Assembly (NCBI RefSeq): GCF_003205195.1
Contig: NZ_QJRY01000008.1
Location: 88,191-152,190, forward strand
Length of the DNA: 64,000 nucleotides
Direction: 5' to 3'
Origin: Peteryoungia wuzhouensis
Lineage (GTDB): Bacteria > Pseudomonadota > Alphaproteobacteria > Rhizobiales > Rhizobiaceae
A program made the translations under genes and the position numbers. A model generated the notes under the pieces. It was given only the letters and a program-made list of their open reading frames with translations. It was not told the origin of the DNA and did not search any database. How positions within the stretch are numbered: position 1 is the first letter of the stretch; the number at the start of each line of letters is the position of its first letter. Below are positions 1 through 8,137 of this stretch, in pieces.

Positions 1-282
1 AGCTACACCCGCGCATTTCCAAAAAGGGGACCAAGTGAACCCCGGCGACTGGGCTTGCCCTGTCGTTGAGCGGCTCTCTACGGGGTTCATCTGGAGGTGT
101 CAAGCAGGTTTCAAGACAAAACCATGACCGGCCGAAATTAATCCTCAGCCCCTTGCTCGCCCCATCCGACACCCCTCTTCTCGCGACACCAGGCCGCAGG
201 CGCATTTGCGGGATTCACAAACGTTTTCCACACCTCGTTCAACGCTCGAACACAAAAAAAGAAAAATTTCCGAGAAAAACTC
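1..282. other. Left flank, no gene supported
   Basis: Chromosomal DNA upstream of tRNA-Val. Only short open frames are present. None has a convincing ribosome binding site or a recognisable product. One plus-strand frame is open from the window edge to about position 124 and could be the tail of an upstream gene, but nothing in it identifies a family. The last part (about 240-282) is A-rich and leads into the likely tRNA promoter. Confidence 0.4.
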
Positions 283-311
283 TTGCGGAATTTCCGCGAT
301 CCGCATAGATC
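283..311 (+). promoter_or_regulatory. Probable sigma-70-type promoter of tRNA-Val
   Basis: TTGCGG at 283-288 and TAGATC at 306-311 are separated by 17 bases, about 40 bases before the mature tRNA start. The sequence just upstream is A-rich, as expected for a strong stable-RNA promoter. This is motif matching by eye. Confidence 0.4.
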
Positions 312-350
312 ACGGCCACCGACGCGGCGGACATGATCCGATCAGCGCAC

Positions 351-426
351 GGGCGATTAGCTCAGTTGGTAGAGCGCCTCGTTTACACCGAGGATGTCGG
401 GAGTTCGAGTCTCTCATCGCCCACCA
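351..426 (+). tRNA. tRNA-Val (anticodon UAC)
   Basis: A full cloverleaf can be folded. The acceptor stem GGGCGAT pairs with ATCGCCC, the anticodon stem CCTCG/CGAGG encloses the loop TTTACAC (anticodon TAC, reading GTA valine codons), and the T-arm carries TTCGAGT. The discriminator A and CCA are encoded. The gene is the integration site of the element to its right. Its last 23 bases plus the next base are repeated at 13235-13258, and the tRNA remains intact. Confidence 0.96.
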
Positions 427-427
427 T
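404..427 (+). repeat. attL core, 24-base direct repeat
   Basis: The 24 bases covering the T-arm and acceptor end of tRNA-Val plus one following base are identical to 13235-13258. By the usual logic of tRNA-targeting integrases this is the crossover region at the left junction. Confidence 0.92.
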
Positions 428-506
428 CTCATCCCGTTGAGATGCCTGAACAATCTGAATTTATTGACGTATGCTCCCCCTGTCTTGGTACACAAGGGTG
501 GTACAC

Positions 507-2105
507 ATGGGTCTGTCGATGCCTACTCCGATCAGGATTGGCCCCAACTACTATCTCCGAGTTCGCGTCCCCTCCGATCTGAAGGATCGCCTCAAAGGCG
601 TGACCGTGACCGTCCCTGTCGATGGTCGCCCCCGTGAGGTCCGCATAGGCGAGTTCGTGAAGGTCTCACTGGAGACCGCGAAAGCAGCCACGGCCAAGGT
701 CCGTTTCTCCGAGACGTACGACTTCCTCCAACGCTATTGGGCGATGCAGCGAAAGCCCGTGGAGCGACTCACTCACAAGCAGTTGGTCGCCCTCGCCGGT
801 GCCCTCAGAAACGTCTTCGTTGCTGCCTTCGAAGACGAGCCGGGAAGCCCTGCAAAGTGGATGAGTGTGTTGGACATGAACGCAGCAGCGAGGGTCGGGA
901 AGGTTAACCCTCTCGCTATCGGTGGTGAGTCGCGAAAGGCTGCAGGGCTCACTAAGCGCTTCGGGCCGATGGTCGACGCTTTCCTCGCTCACCAGTGCGT
1001 CCAACTGTATCCCGAACAGCGATCACGTCTCCTCGAACTCGTTGTGGATAGTCTCGACGATGCAGCCATGGTGACCCTCAGGCGAGCTGAGGGGGACTAC
1101 TCACCAGACACCGGGGCGGCGAAGTACCCACCTTTGGACATCGTGAACCCTAAGACAAGCAGCGCCGCCAGTGAGCGATCCACCGACGGACTGACGTTTG
1201 AGAGTGTCATCAATACTCAGGTGTCGAACAAGGCCGCTGGTAAGGATGCAGCGCCGCTCAGGGAAGCAACGGTCAGGAAGTTCCGGCTTACTGCTGCGGA
1301 GTTCGTTGCCTTTCGTGGCAGTGACCTGATCAGCACCGTGACGGCACAAGAAGCCGACCGATGGAAACGGGCGATGTTGGCGGATGGCAAGCTGTCGAAC
1401 AATACTGTCAAACAGCGCATTCAAAACCTAAAGACGATGGTCGAATGGGTCAGGAAGCAGACCTTGGGCGGGCTGTTTCCAGATTTTCATCCCCTACAGC
1501 ACGTACAAGCGCCTGAAGCCGCCCCGGTGGCGAGTGAGGACCGGACCTTCACCCTGGACGAAGCCCGCGCCACTCTTCTCGCAGCGAGGAAGGAAAATAA
1601 GCCGGAGCTCCGCTGGCTTCCGTGGATGTGCGCCTACTCAGGTGCGCGTATCAATGAAGTTGCTCAGCTTCGGCGCGATGACTTCTTCCAAGTCGGTGAC
1701 GACTGGTTCTTCCAATTGACGACCAAGGGCGGAAAGTCCCTGAAAAACAGGAACAGCATCCGGAAGGTGCCCGTCCACCCTGCCCTCATCGACGAAGGAC
1801 TGATCGACTTCGTCAAATCCTGCCCAGCCGGAAAGCGCATGTTCCCGCCTCGGTCCCAGCCGAATATCTCAGAATGGCTGCGGGGTGAAGTTGGCATCAA
1901 ACGTGCCGAGCTGGCACCTAACCACGGATGGCGTCACCTCTTCGAAGATCTGTGTGTAGCTGGAGGCGTTATTGACAAAGCTCGTCTCTATATGACGGGG
2001 CGCACCACAGGCGCGTCAGACGAAGGCTATGGCCGCAGCCAAGTGCTGCTCCAAGGGCTGGCGAAGGAGATGGCGAAGGTGCCAAGGATCGACTTGGAGG
2101 CGTGA
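507..2105 (+). CDS. int: Tyrosine recombinase / phage-type integrase
   Basis: A 532-residue site-specific recombinase that should catalyse insertion and excision of the element at tRNA-Val. The C-terminal catalytic domain shows the conserved set: Arg381 in SGARINE, a Lys in the beta-hairpin (around Lys407), His473-x-x-Arg476 in NHGWRH and the nucleophile Tyr508 in EGYGRS. The N-terminus (PNYYLRVRVPSDL) resembles the opening segment of long phage integrases, followed by a core-binding SAM-like region at about 225-330. ATG at 507 is preferred over the in-frame ATG at 471 because AAGGGTGG sits about six bases before it. The gene lies next to attL, as usual for island integrases, and appears intact. 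Confidence 0.93.
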   Translation: MGLSMPTPIRIGPNYYLRVRVPSDLKDRLKGVTVTVPVDGRPREVRIGEFVKVSLETAKAATAKVRFSETYDFLQRYWAMQRKPVERLTHKQLVALAGALRNVFVAAFEDEPGSPAKWMSVLDMNAAARVGKVNPLAIGGESRKAAGLTKRFGPMVDAFLAHQCVQLYPEQRSRLLELVVDSLDDAAMVTLRRAEGDYSPDTGAAKYPPLDIVNPKTSSAASERSTDGLTFESVINTQVSNKAAGKDAAPLREATVRKFRLTAAEFVAFRGSDLISTVTAQEADRWKRAMLADGKLSNNTVKQRIQNLKTMVEWVRKQTLGGLFPDFHPLQHVQAPEAAPVASEDRTFTLDEARATLLAARKENKPELRWLPWMCAYSGARINEVAQLRRDDFFQVGDDWFFQLTTKGGKSLKNRNSIRKVPVHPALIDEGLIDFVKSCPAGKRMFPPRSQPNISEWLRGEVGIKRAELAPNHGWRHLFEDLCVAGGVIDKARLYMTGRTTGASDEGYGRSQVLLQGLAKEMAKVPRIDLEA

Positions 2106-2150
2106 AGAACCAAACTCAATCGATGTGCCGTCGCTCATAGCAAAATTACC

Positions 2151-2165
2151 CCTGCCATAAGCAAT
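2151..2165 (+). repeat. Short island repeat, copy A
   Basis: The 15-base motif CCTGCCATAAGCAAT lies 45 bases after the integrase stop codon. Near-identical copies occur at 2830-2844 and 3911-3925, all in the same orientation. Copies A and B bracket the frameshifted gene at 2185-2843. The function is unknown; regulatory site, recombination scar and mobile cassette boundary are all possible. Confidence 0.6.
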
Positions 2166-2184
2166 TCAATCTGATGATCGGGAG

Positions 2185-2843
2185 CTATTTCTGACCCGAG
2201 CCGTCAGGCCATGGAATAAAAAACTCGGCCAGCGGTCCGGGGCGATGCCCCTTCTCTGCAAGGAATTGTTCGATGAACTTCGATTGGTCCCCTATCATCC
2301 GACCCAAGTTTTTTACGCGCGTCTCGAGTGACTCCATTTCTCGCATCTTTTCGTCGAAGTCTTCAAACGACCAGAAGGACTCCACCAGTTTGACTTCCTT
2401 CTTCGCCTTGTAGTCCCAAAATGCGACGCCCTTCTTCCCCTCGATAGGGCCGAACAGTGAGTGCGCCACGGTGTTGCGGTGAGAGTACATCTTCCGAACC
2501 TCGTGAACCGTCTCTGCCATGGTCTTGCGAAGGGGTTCTGCTTGGAATGCGACTGGTATCGCGGTCTCGATGATGCCTAGAGCAGAGCTGAAGCTTATGA
2601 AGTGTTTCAATAGGCTCTTGTGCTGCTCGGACACTCCTAGGACGTGCAGCAGAGTGCAGTGTTCACGGCTTCCTCTAGCCTGATCCAGTGCCACATGAAT
2701 TCCCCGACCTTCATGAAGCCAACGGCCTCAATGCTCTTCTGATCCACCTCGTCACCCCAAAAACATTTTGCTCTACCACCTTCTTGAGCTGTAGCTCCAA
2801 ACATCTTTGGAGGCCACGCACCAAGGACCCTTGCCATAAGCAA
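2185..2843 (-). pseudogene. Frameshifted hypothetical gene
   Basis: Two overlapping minus-strand frames read as one protein. The upstream frame (2637-2843) ends WHWIRLEEAVNTAL and then runs into a stop. The downstream frame (2185-2694) continues with LHVLGVSEQHKSLL and runs to residue 169. A one-base indel near 2640-2665 would join them into a helical protein of about 210 residues. The later part contains RKMYSHRNTVAHSLFG, a pattern seen in proteins that carry a helical, HEPN-like or abortive-infection-like fold, but that resemblance is weak. No family is recognised. It may be a true pseudogene or a sequencing error. It lies between copies A and B of the short repeat. Confidence 0.55.
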
Positions 2844-2844
2844 T
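2830..2844 (+). repeat. Short island repeat, copy B
   Basis: CTTGCCATAAGCAAT differs from copy A at one position. It overlaps the 5' end of the frameshifted minus-strand gene, where the reverse complement contributes a possible ATG. If that start is used, the repeat also lies at its translation start. Confidence 0.6.
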
Positions 2845-3424
2845 TCCCTTTTTGACCTCAGGTCAGGGACCTATCGAGTGACCCACTTCACAGTCCTTGG
2901 CCTCTTCGATCACATGAAGCCGCGATATCGGATGGATCGCATCCAAAAACCACACGGGTTGCCAACCGCATTCCATCTCAATTTCCACCGCCTCCGATCC
3001 ATCCACCTTGTCAACTATCCATATGATTTTGAATTCTTTTCTGACTTGACGCATGACTCTTGGCTGCGTTATTCCATGCACGTTCTGGCCGGAACGTGAC
3101 CCTTCGCAACAGCATGACTACGGACTGACATGGAAATCGCATTCAGCATCAGACGCTTCAAACTTAAAATCGAAATCCTAGGCTTCCTCGACTTCGCCTT
3201 GGAGACCAACAGTTTCGAGTTCGCCTTTGACCGTCGCCACTGGTTCGAAAACCCAGACGGCAAGTTGAGGCGCTGGGATTTCGTCAGGAAGACCAGAAGG
3301 GCCGCAGAGACGGCAGCGGTCTGAGATGTGATAGAGGAGCCCTGCTGGTCCATCTGGCGGGGCTTGCGTGTTTTTGCGCAGGGGTGATTGGCCACAGCCA
3401 AGCTCGGCGGAGGGAGTCAACAAA
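2845..3424. other. Gene-poor stretch with doubtful small frames
   Basis: About 580 bases with several competing short open frames on both strands. They include a minus-strand frame of 72 codons (2863-3081), a plus-strand frame of 64 codons (3130-3324), and a minus-strand frame across 3178-3504 with a protein-like acidic tail. None has a good ribosome binding site or a recognisable family. Given the decay on both sides, the stretch is probably gene remnants of the island. Confidence 0.35.
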
Positions 3425-3736
3425 ATGGTTGAGTGCCGCAACGCTGGCCTGACGGCAGCAGCCCCAACCTCACCGTACTCTCCACCCCCCTCCGTCCTCA
3501 CCATGTCCAGCCGCGAGATCGCAGAGCTGACCGGTAAGCTTCACACCCATGTCATGAGAGACATCCGCTCCATGCTTGAGGATCTGAATGCCGACCAATC
3601 CAAATTTGGTTCGGTCTACATCGACGCCAAAGGAGAGCAGCGTCCCTGCTTCAATCTCCCCAAGCGCGAGACCATGATCCTTGTCTCCGGTTACTCGGTC
3701 GCCCTCCGCGCCCGCATCGTGGACCGCTGGATGTAG
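3425..3736 (+). pseudogene. Rha-type phage regulator, cut by a nonsense codon
   Basis: The 103-codon frame encodes SSREIAELTGKLHTHVMRDI followed by QRPCFNLPKRETMILVSGYSV and RARIVDRWM. This is the N-terminal DNA-binding-type region of Rha/KilA-related phage regulatory proteins. ATG at 3425 is chosen because GGAGGG lies nine bases upstream. In relatives the RWM motif is usually followed by Glu-Leu-Glu. Here a TAG stop is followed by Leu-Asp-Glu in the same frame, which suggests a GAG-to-TAG change. The product is therefore probably truncated. Confidence 0.6.
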
Positions 3737-3910
3737 CTGGACGAGCCATCCATTGCACTCAATTTTGAGCGCATTGAGATGTTATGGGTGTGCTGGATTT
3801 TCAGCAGCCCCCCCTACGATAACCGACAGAACGGCCAAACCGATCACTACTTCGAGATGACCCGCGATGCTTTCACCGCCATGGGCTTCACCGGCACGAA
3901 CGGAATTCCC
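3737..3910 (+). pseudogene. Remnant of a second Rha-like segment
   Basis: Reading on in the same frame after the stop at 3736 gives NGQTDHYFEMTRDAFTAMGFTG, which matches the conserved MTRDGF...MGFTG signature of Rha-family proteins. The similarity ends exactly where copy C of the short repeat begins. No start codon with a ribosome binding site is present, so this is a fossil rather than a gene. Confidence 0.5.
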
Positions 3911-3925
3911 CCTGCCATAAGGAAT
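3911..3925 (+). repeat. Short island repeat, copy C
   Basis: CCTGCCATAAGGAAT differs from copy A at one position. It abuts the end of the Rha-like remnant, as if a deletion or insertion had joined there. Confidence 0.55.
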
Positions 3926-4400
3926 AATCCGCAGCCGGGGCGTCACTCGTCGCCGTCCTGGTCTCCATCGGTTACCCACCACCTATGGTGAAAGAAGCGC
4001 AGCCACTCCGGCCATCCGTCCCCGACATCCGGGAGATGGGCTCTTCATGCCATGTTCCTGACAGCCTAGCCCTCGGTCGGCCCTCATCGCTCCAGTTTGC
4101 TGGCGCATGGGGGCTGCCGAGGGAGCTTTTTATGTTGCCTCAAAACTGAGGAGACATCCCCATGACAGCCCGTCAGTGACCGGCAGCGCCCCCAAGCTGC
4201 TCTCTCACGACCCGCCCTTCTCGTCCCCCTCCAGTCCCTGTCCATCGCTGCACCGCCCGCGCCTTCCGTGTTCGTGAAGGTCCGTGGTGGTCGCTGGCGT
4301 GTGCGCGTGTGTCCCCTTCACAGGCCCCGGCAGCGGACGGGAGGGGCGGGTTCTGAGAGCGCAGGACGCTCTGCAACGCAACCAATCATGAGACCTTCAC
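3926..4400. other. Untranslated stretch before the HNH-like gene
   Basis: No protein gene is supported in these 475 bases. The stretch contains the hairpin at 4069-4131. A very short frame at 4161 (Met-Thr-Ala-Arg-Gln-stop) follows a GAGGAG sequence and could be a leader peptide, which is speculative. The rest, about 4180-4390, is C-rich and unstructured by eye. Confidence 0.4.
4069..4131 (+). terminator. Hairpin with T-run (terminator or attenuator)
   Basis: CCCTCGG at 4070-4076 pairs with CCGAGGG at 4117-4123, with further inner pairing of CGGCCCTCAT with ATGGGGGCTG around a loop. GAGC and a run of five T follow. It could end transcription from the decayed phage-regulator region or act as a leader terminator for the genes at 4401-5367. 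Confidence 0.5.
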
Positions 4401-4748
4401 ATGCATAACCCAATCGAAACCAAACGTCCCATCCGCTTCTCCAAAGACGGCCTGAAGGTCTTCGTCACCCTCAACTGCGGTTCCTCGGTCACCATCGACC
4501 GGGATGATTTCGACCGCCTCGTGGCCGAAGGCCTGTCGCTGAACTGGTTCCTGAGCGGCAACGGCAACGGGCGGAACTACGTCTCCGTGCGCCACCCGCG
4601 CTTTGGAAATACCGTCCCTGTTGCTCGACATATCATGAGGGCAGGAAGAGGACAGGTCGTCCAGTATCGCAGCGGTGATCGCCTCGACCTTCGCAAAGCC
4701 AACCTGACTCGCTCCGAGGGCGCGGCCAAGAGGTCGCTCCGTGGCTGA
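4401..4748 (+). CDS. HNH-endonuclease-like protein lacking the HNH residues
   Basis: A 115-residue protein. Its C-terminal part (RHIMRAGRGQVVQYRSGDRLDLRKANL) follows the pattern of phage and homing HNH enzymes, in which a similar segment reads VDHINGNPLDNRRSNL. The catalytic Asp-His positions are replaced by Gln-Tyr, so nuclease activity is doubtful. The N-terminal 60 residues form a small beta-rich region. It overlaps the next gene by eight bases, so the two are probably co-translated. Assignment rests on this one motif. Confidence 0.6.
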   Translation: MHNPIETKRPIRFSKDGLKVFVTLNCGSSVTIDRDDFDRLVAEGLSLNWFLSGNGNGRNYVSVRHPRFGNTVPVARHIMRAGRGQVVQYRSGDRLDLRKANLTRSEGAAKRSLRG

Positions 4749-5367
4749 CTTCGCAGCGTGGATCGCTGCCCAGAGAGAAGCCGCGATTGCCCGTGGAGGG
4801 AAGCCTTTGACCTTCGTCCCCAGCGATGATGGTCGTGGCTTCCCCTACGCAGCCAGACGCAAGCGCGGTGAGATTATCAACCCCCTCACGGGGGAGATCG
4901 TCACAGGATGCCTGACCATCTCGAAACTCTCCGACCAACTCGGTCTGTCGTCCCAGAAGGTGACCGATGCCCTGGAGAAGATCGGAGCCGTGGTCCGTGT
5001 CCTGACGACGAAGGAAGTCCCGATGATCTGCGCACCGGAGGTGACCAAGCCCCGGTATGAGCGCGTTCCTCAGGTGACCCGTGAGGGGGTGGAAGATGGT
5101 CTTGTCATCCCCATCACCTTCGACCACGGAGGCAGGAAGAACCAATGCGTCCTCATCACGCCGGAAGGACAGGCTGCTGCCCGCGCTGCCCTGACGGAGC
5201 AGATGAAGACCAAGGGTCCGAGGCCCAGGAAGGTGGAGACGAAGACACAGGTCATCCGTGAACTTCTGGCTGCTGGCCAGACCCAAGCTTCTGTCGTGAG
5301 GCAGACGGGGTGGCCGAAGCAGACAGTCTCACGGCTGGTGAAGGCGATCGAGCAGAGGGCGGGATGA
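4741..5367 (+). CDS. Hypothetical protein with C-terminal helix-turn-helix
   Basis: A 208-residue protein starting with GTG inside the end of the preceding gene. Two helix-turn-helix-like segments are visible. One is near residues 58-80 (LTISKLSDQLGLSSQKVTDAL). The other is at the C-terminus, about 170-205 (VIRELLAAGQTQASVVRQTG followed by WPKQTVSRLVKAIEQ), of the resolvase-like or phage-antirepressor type. Between them lies a basic linker with PRPRKVETKTQ. It is likely a DNA-binding regulator of the element. The family is not identified. Confidence 0.65.
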   Translation: MADFAAWIAAQREAAIARGGKPLTFVPSDDGRGFPYAARRKRGEIINPLTGEIVTGCLTISKLSDQLGLSSQKVTDALEKIGAVVRVLTTKEVPMICAPEVTKPRYERVPQVTREGVEDGLVIPITFDHGGRKNQCVLITPEGQAAARAALTEQMKTKGPRPRKVETKTQVIRELLAAGQTQASVVRQTGWPKQTVSRLVKAIEQRAG

Positions 5368-5514
5368 GTGTCCCATTTTCTCGTCCATACCCATAGTTAT
5401 AGATAGCAAACGAGAACTATAGCGCTGCAGAAGGTGGGCTTCGAGGAGGGCAATGAGGATCGACCATCCATGTTCATTCCCTCCTCAGTCCATCGTCACG
5501 TCCAATCTCTGGGT

Positions 5515-5552
5515 TCTCTGGTCTTACGACCATCGAACATTCCGACCAGAGA
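5515..5552. repeat. Inverted repeat between convergent genes
   Basis: TCTCTGGTC at 5515-5523 is perfectly complementary to GACCAGAGA at 5544-5552, with a 20-base loop. It lies between the 3' ends of the plus-strand HTH gene and the minus-strand membrane gene at 5632. There is no T-run, so it may be a factor-dependent terminator or a protein-binding site. The surrounding 5368-5631 stretch holds nothing else supportable. Confidence 0.4.
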
Positions 5553-5631
5553 GTGAGGCGTGACAATCGCCCGAAAAGTCGGCCCATTGGTCTTCGTCAT
5601 CATCGCTGGAGACCACGAGGGCATTCTTTGT

Positions 5632-5880
5632 TCACTCCTCGCTGTCGAGCCTCTTCTTCTGCTTCCAGCGAAGATAGCCCCACTCGATCAAGATCCCCGC
5701 AGTCCCCATCAAGTAGGTTGGCCCCCAGTTCGTGTCTCCATCGAAGCCTGGGCGAATGATATTCATCGCTTCCAAGAGCCATGAGACCGGGAGCGAGCCC
5801 AGAGTCATGATTGCAGTGAGTCCTGCAATCGGCAACCCAAACGGTCCCTTATCGAAATCGACCTTCCTGTTATTCTCCAT
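5632..5880 (-). CDS. Small two-helix membrane protein
   Basis: An 82-residue protein with two hydrophobic segments, about residues 15-40 and 52-70, joined by a loop containing GFDGDTNWGPTY. It ends in a basic/acidic tail (KQKKRLDSEE). ATG at 5880 is preferred over the in-frame ATG at 5901 because GGGAG lies seven bases before it. No family is recognised. It is one of three membrane-protein genes on this strand of the island. Confidence 0.6.
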   Translation of the reverse strand: MENNRKVDFDKGPFGLPIAGLTAIMTLGSLPVSWLLEAMNIIRPGFDGDTNWGPTYLMGTAGILIEWGYLRWKQKKRLDSEE

Positions 5881-6017
5881 GCGGTACTCCCTAATCTGCA
5901 TTGCAGAGAAAACTTAGCGAGGCCCTGGAGTCGGCGTCTAGAGGGTCAGAATGTTTGTTGCAAAAATCTGAGACCCCAAGATCAGATGAATAGATGCGCC
6001 AGTCCCCCCGGTGGGGG

Positions 6018-6281
6018 TCACAATAGAAGGCCGATCACCGCAACGACCACTGAGACGGCAACAGCCAGAGCAGAGTACATCGTCCAGCTTGCAGTTCGAA
6101 CGGTGGCAGTCGCTGCAAGCTGCTGAGAATTGGCTGCCTCGATCTGAGCTTCTGCTACTCTCTTTTCCAACAGGTAGGCTCTCCGGCGAATTTCCAATTC
6201 ACGTTCATACGAGCGTTGCGATCCGGGTTGTTCACCACCAGTCTCAAAGAGCTGCTCGTCAGTTAAGTCCTGCCACTTCAT
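6018..6281 (-). CDS. Small protein with C-terminal membrane anchor
   Basis: An 87-residue protein. The N-terminal portion is charged and probably a coiled coil (RSYERELEIRRRAYLLEKRV). The last 25 residues are a single transmembrane helix (YSALAVAVSVVVAVIGLLL). The predicted topology is a cytoplasmic helical domain tethered to the inner membrane. The start at the MKWQDL methionine is chosen by composition, and an upstream in-frame start is possible. Function unknown. Confidence 0.55.
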   Translation of the reverse strand: MKWQDLTDEQLFETGGEQPGSQRSYERELEIRRRAYLLEKRVAEAQIEAANSQQLAATATVRTASWTMYSALAVAVSVVVAVIGLLL

Positions 6282-6462
6282 CCTGTCGTCCAATGTCTTC
6301 GACCTCAGATAGATCAGACCATGGCGCTCTCGGGGGAGCAAGCCACACCGCCTCAATCGACCGAGAGCTGCGACCGGAGACCTCTATCAAACCGGGGCTG
6401 CCTGGGCTTAGTGGGCTGCCCGAGGGCGTACACAAGGGTTGGGTGTGGAGGCAGGATTTACG

Positions 6463-7341
6463 TCATGAAAGCCCAAGAAGGGGCCGGAGAGACAGAAGCG
6501 GATCGACCAGATCCCAGAAAAGTTTACCCGAGATGAGAGCCACCAGTCCCCACCATACCTTCCGGTGGAGCGCCGGTCGTGTGCCCTGTTCCTTTAACTC
6601 AACTAACGGGAAGGCCCATTTTGTGTAGCTGAACAAAAACCGGTAGACCCACACTGCTCCTAGCGCAACGTAAGTATATGCACCAGCAGCCACGATGAAG
6701 TGCATATCCGTTGTGAGCCGCTTGATTTCGCTGCTCAGAAGCCAGCAGCAGTAGAAGGCAAAGGGAAAGCCCAGAAGCATCAAAAATAGATCGTAGATAA
6801 ATGGCCCGTGTATGAATGTACGGACGGGGCGGATACGCAGTATCTGGCTTCGCACAGCTTTTTCTATTCCTGCTTCCCAGCTTCCTCTGAACCCATTGAT
6901 TGTCAGACGCGAGTAATTCTCCGTAGGGCTAGAGACCAGCCTGTCCGGGTCGAAAAGTGGCGGAAAACGGAAGTCCAGAAATAACTCGAACCTTTCATCA
7001 GGCTCTGTATTCAAGTTTTGCTTGAAGGGCTGAATATTGGAGACATAGAAGGTGGACAGAAGCGGCGTTTCGTCAGCGCGGTCCAACAGAGCGGGGTCGT
7101 CACCCTGTATTGAAGTGCCGTCATCGTAAGTCGCAATTGCAGCGATCTTGAAGACCCTGGTGCGCATCTCGTTTTTGAAGTTAGCGAACTGCTCATCCGT
7201 TTGATCGGGGGCCTTAGACAATTGTGCGAGTTCAATTTCTCCATGCTCGCGAACAATTTGTGCAAGCGTCACCATCATTTTCTGCAAGCCTTGCCGCGAG
7301 TAGATCGCAGATGGAAGCGGAACAGATTTTACAGTGAGCAT
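6463..7341 (-). CDS. Hypothetical membrane protein
   Basis: A 292-residue protein of unknown family. Residues 1-175 form a soluble region with a helical start and several beta-like stretches. Residues about 185-285 contain three hydrophobic segments (IYDLFLMLLGFPFAFYCCWL, IVAAGAYTYVALGAVWVYRF and a weaker VWWGLVALISGKLFWDL). The start is supported by AAGGA six bases upstream. The architecture of a soluble sensor-like domain plus C-terminal helices is common in phage-defence effectors, but nothing here identifies such a role. Confidence 0.6.
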   Translation of the reverse strand: MLTVKSVPLPSAIYSRQGLQKMMVTLAQIVREHGEIELAQLSKAPDQTDEQFANFKNEMRTRVFKIAAIATYDDGTSIQGDDPALLDRADETPLLSTFYVSNIQPFKQNLNTEPDERFELFLDFRFPPLFDPDRLVSSPTENYSRLTINGFRGSWEAGIEKAVRSQILRIRPVRTFIHGPFIYDLFLMLLGFPFAFYCCWLLSSEIKRLTTDMHFIVAAGAYTYVALGAVWVYRFLFSYTKWAFPLVELKEQGTRPALHRKVWWGLVALISGKLFWDLVDPLLSLRPLLGLS

Positions 7342-7603
7342 CTTTATTCCTTACTGGGTCGGACTGCTTTGTTGAGTGTGGCTGGACGATAGCTGGTAGC
7401 GACAAGACATCTCACAATATGCGTTCTGCGCAAAGCTTCAGCCACCGCAAGTAGATGGTTAGCAACAAGTGAGACAGCATCGCGCAAAAACTTTGACGCG
7501 GCTCTGTATCCTTCCCCTAAGCACCGCTTTGCGCCACATCGAGCAGTGGCGGCAACCACTCGACTTAAACCAGAGCATATGCGGTGGCCTCAAAGGGCCG
7601 ACC
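7342..7603. other. Divergent intergenic region
   Basis: This is the region between the minus-strand membrane protein gene (start 7341) and the plus-strand gene starting at 7604. It should contain both promoters, but no clear -35/-10 pair is evident by eye. Confidence 0.3.
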
Positions 7604-8137
7604 ATGTCGCGATATCGGGGCGCGTTAGTCTCCAAAGAACTGAAGGGCAGTAAGGTCTATATCTTTTCTGACAAATGTAAGCTGTGCCGTCGCTATGATG
7701 GGACCGCGATTGTAGCGAAAGTCGAGGCTGGGGTGCCTCTTGCAGACCTTCTTACCCGCCTCGCCGGTGGCCTTGGCTGCGACCTGAACCTCGCGCTGAC
7801 CCTCAAAGACACACGTGCGCGCATCGCGAGGAACCTAAAGCGTCGTTTCAGGGCCAGCGAAGGGAAGTCCCGAATGTTTGGTAGGTGCTATATGTTCGAG
7901 GGGATGTCTCTAATCAGAGACGAGCGATATCCCCGGGTCCTGCACCACTCGTTACCTTACTGGCCGAGGGCGCTTAGGCTGAGTTCGAGGACCAAGCGAA
8001 GGCATGGCCAGAACGCTGCTTATCCGCCCTTGCGGGCGTCGATAATGCGTAGGATGTGGCTAGCCAAAATGATCATCTCAATGGCTTCCACAGGGTCGGT
8101 CATCTCAACGTGTCGATGTGAATGTGGGTTCTTATAG
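7604..8137 (+). CDS. Hypothetical cysteine-containing protein
   Basis: Translation from ATG 7604, with AAGGG about six bases upstream, gives 177 residues. SDKCKLCRRYDGTAIVAKVE carries a CxxC pair, and GGLGCDLN follows about 25 residues later. This resembles small rhizobial proteins with a zinc-knuckle-like start. The region after about residue 110 looks less protein-like, and the last 118 bases overlap the convergent TIGR02391 gene. The reading frame may therefore be extended or frameshifted at its end. Confidence 0.45.
   Translation: MSRYRGALVSKELKGSKVYIFSDKCKLCRRYDGTAIVAKVEAGVPLADLLTRLAGGLGCDLNLALTLKDTRARIARNLKRRFRASEGKSRMFGRCYMFEGMSLIRDERYPRVLHHSLPYWPRALRLSSRTKRRHGQNAAYPPLRASIMRRMWLAKMIISMASTGSVISTCRCECGFL

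Noticed and set aside
310-495. Minus-strand open frame of 61 codons over tRNA-Val
   Set aside because: It is antisense to the tRNA; frames of this kind are a common misannotation.
4173-4385. Minus-strand open frame of 70 codons before the HNH-like gene
   Set aside because: It has no ribosome binding site and an Arg/Gly/Ser-rich composition typical of noncoding GC-rich DNA.
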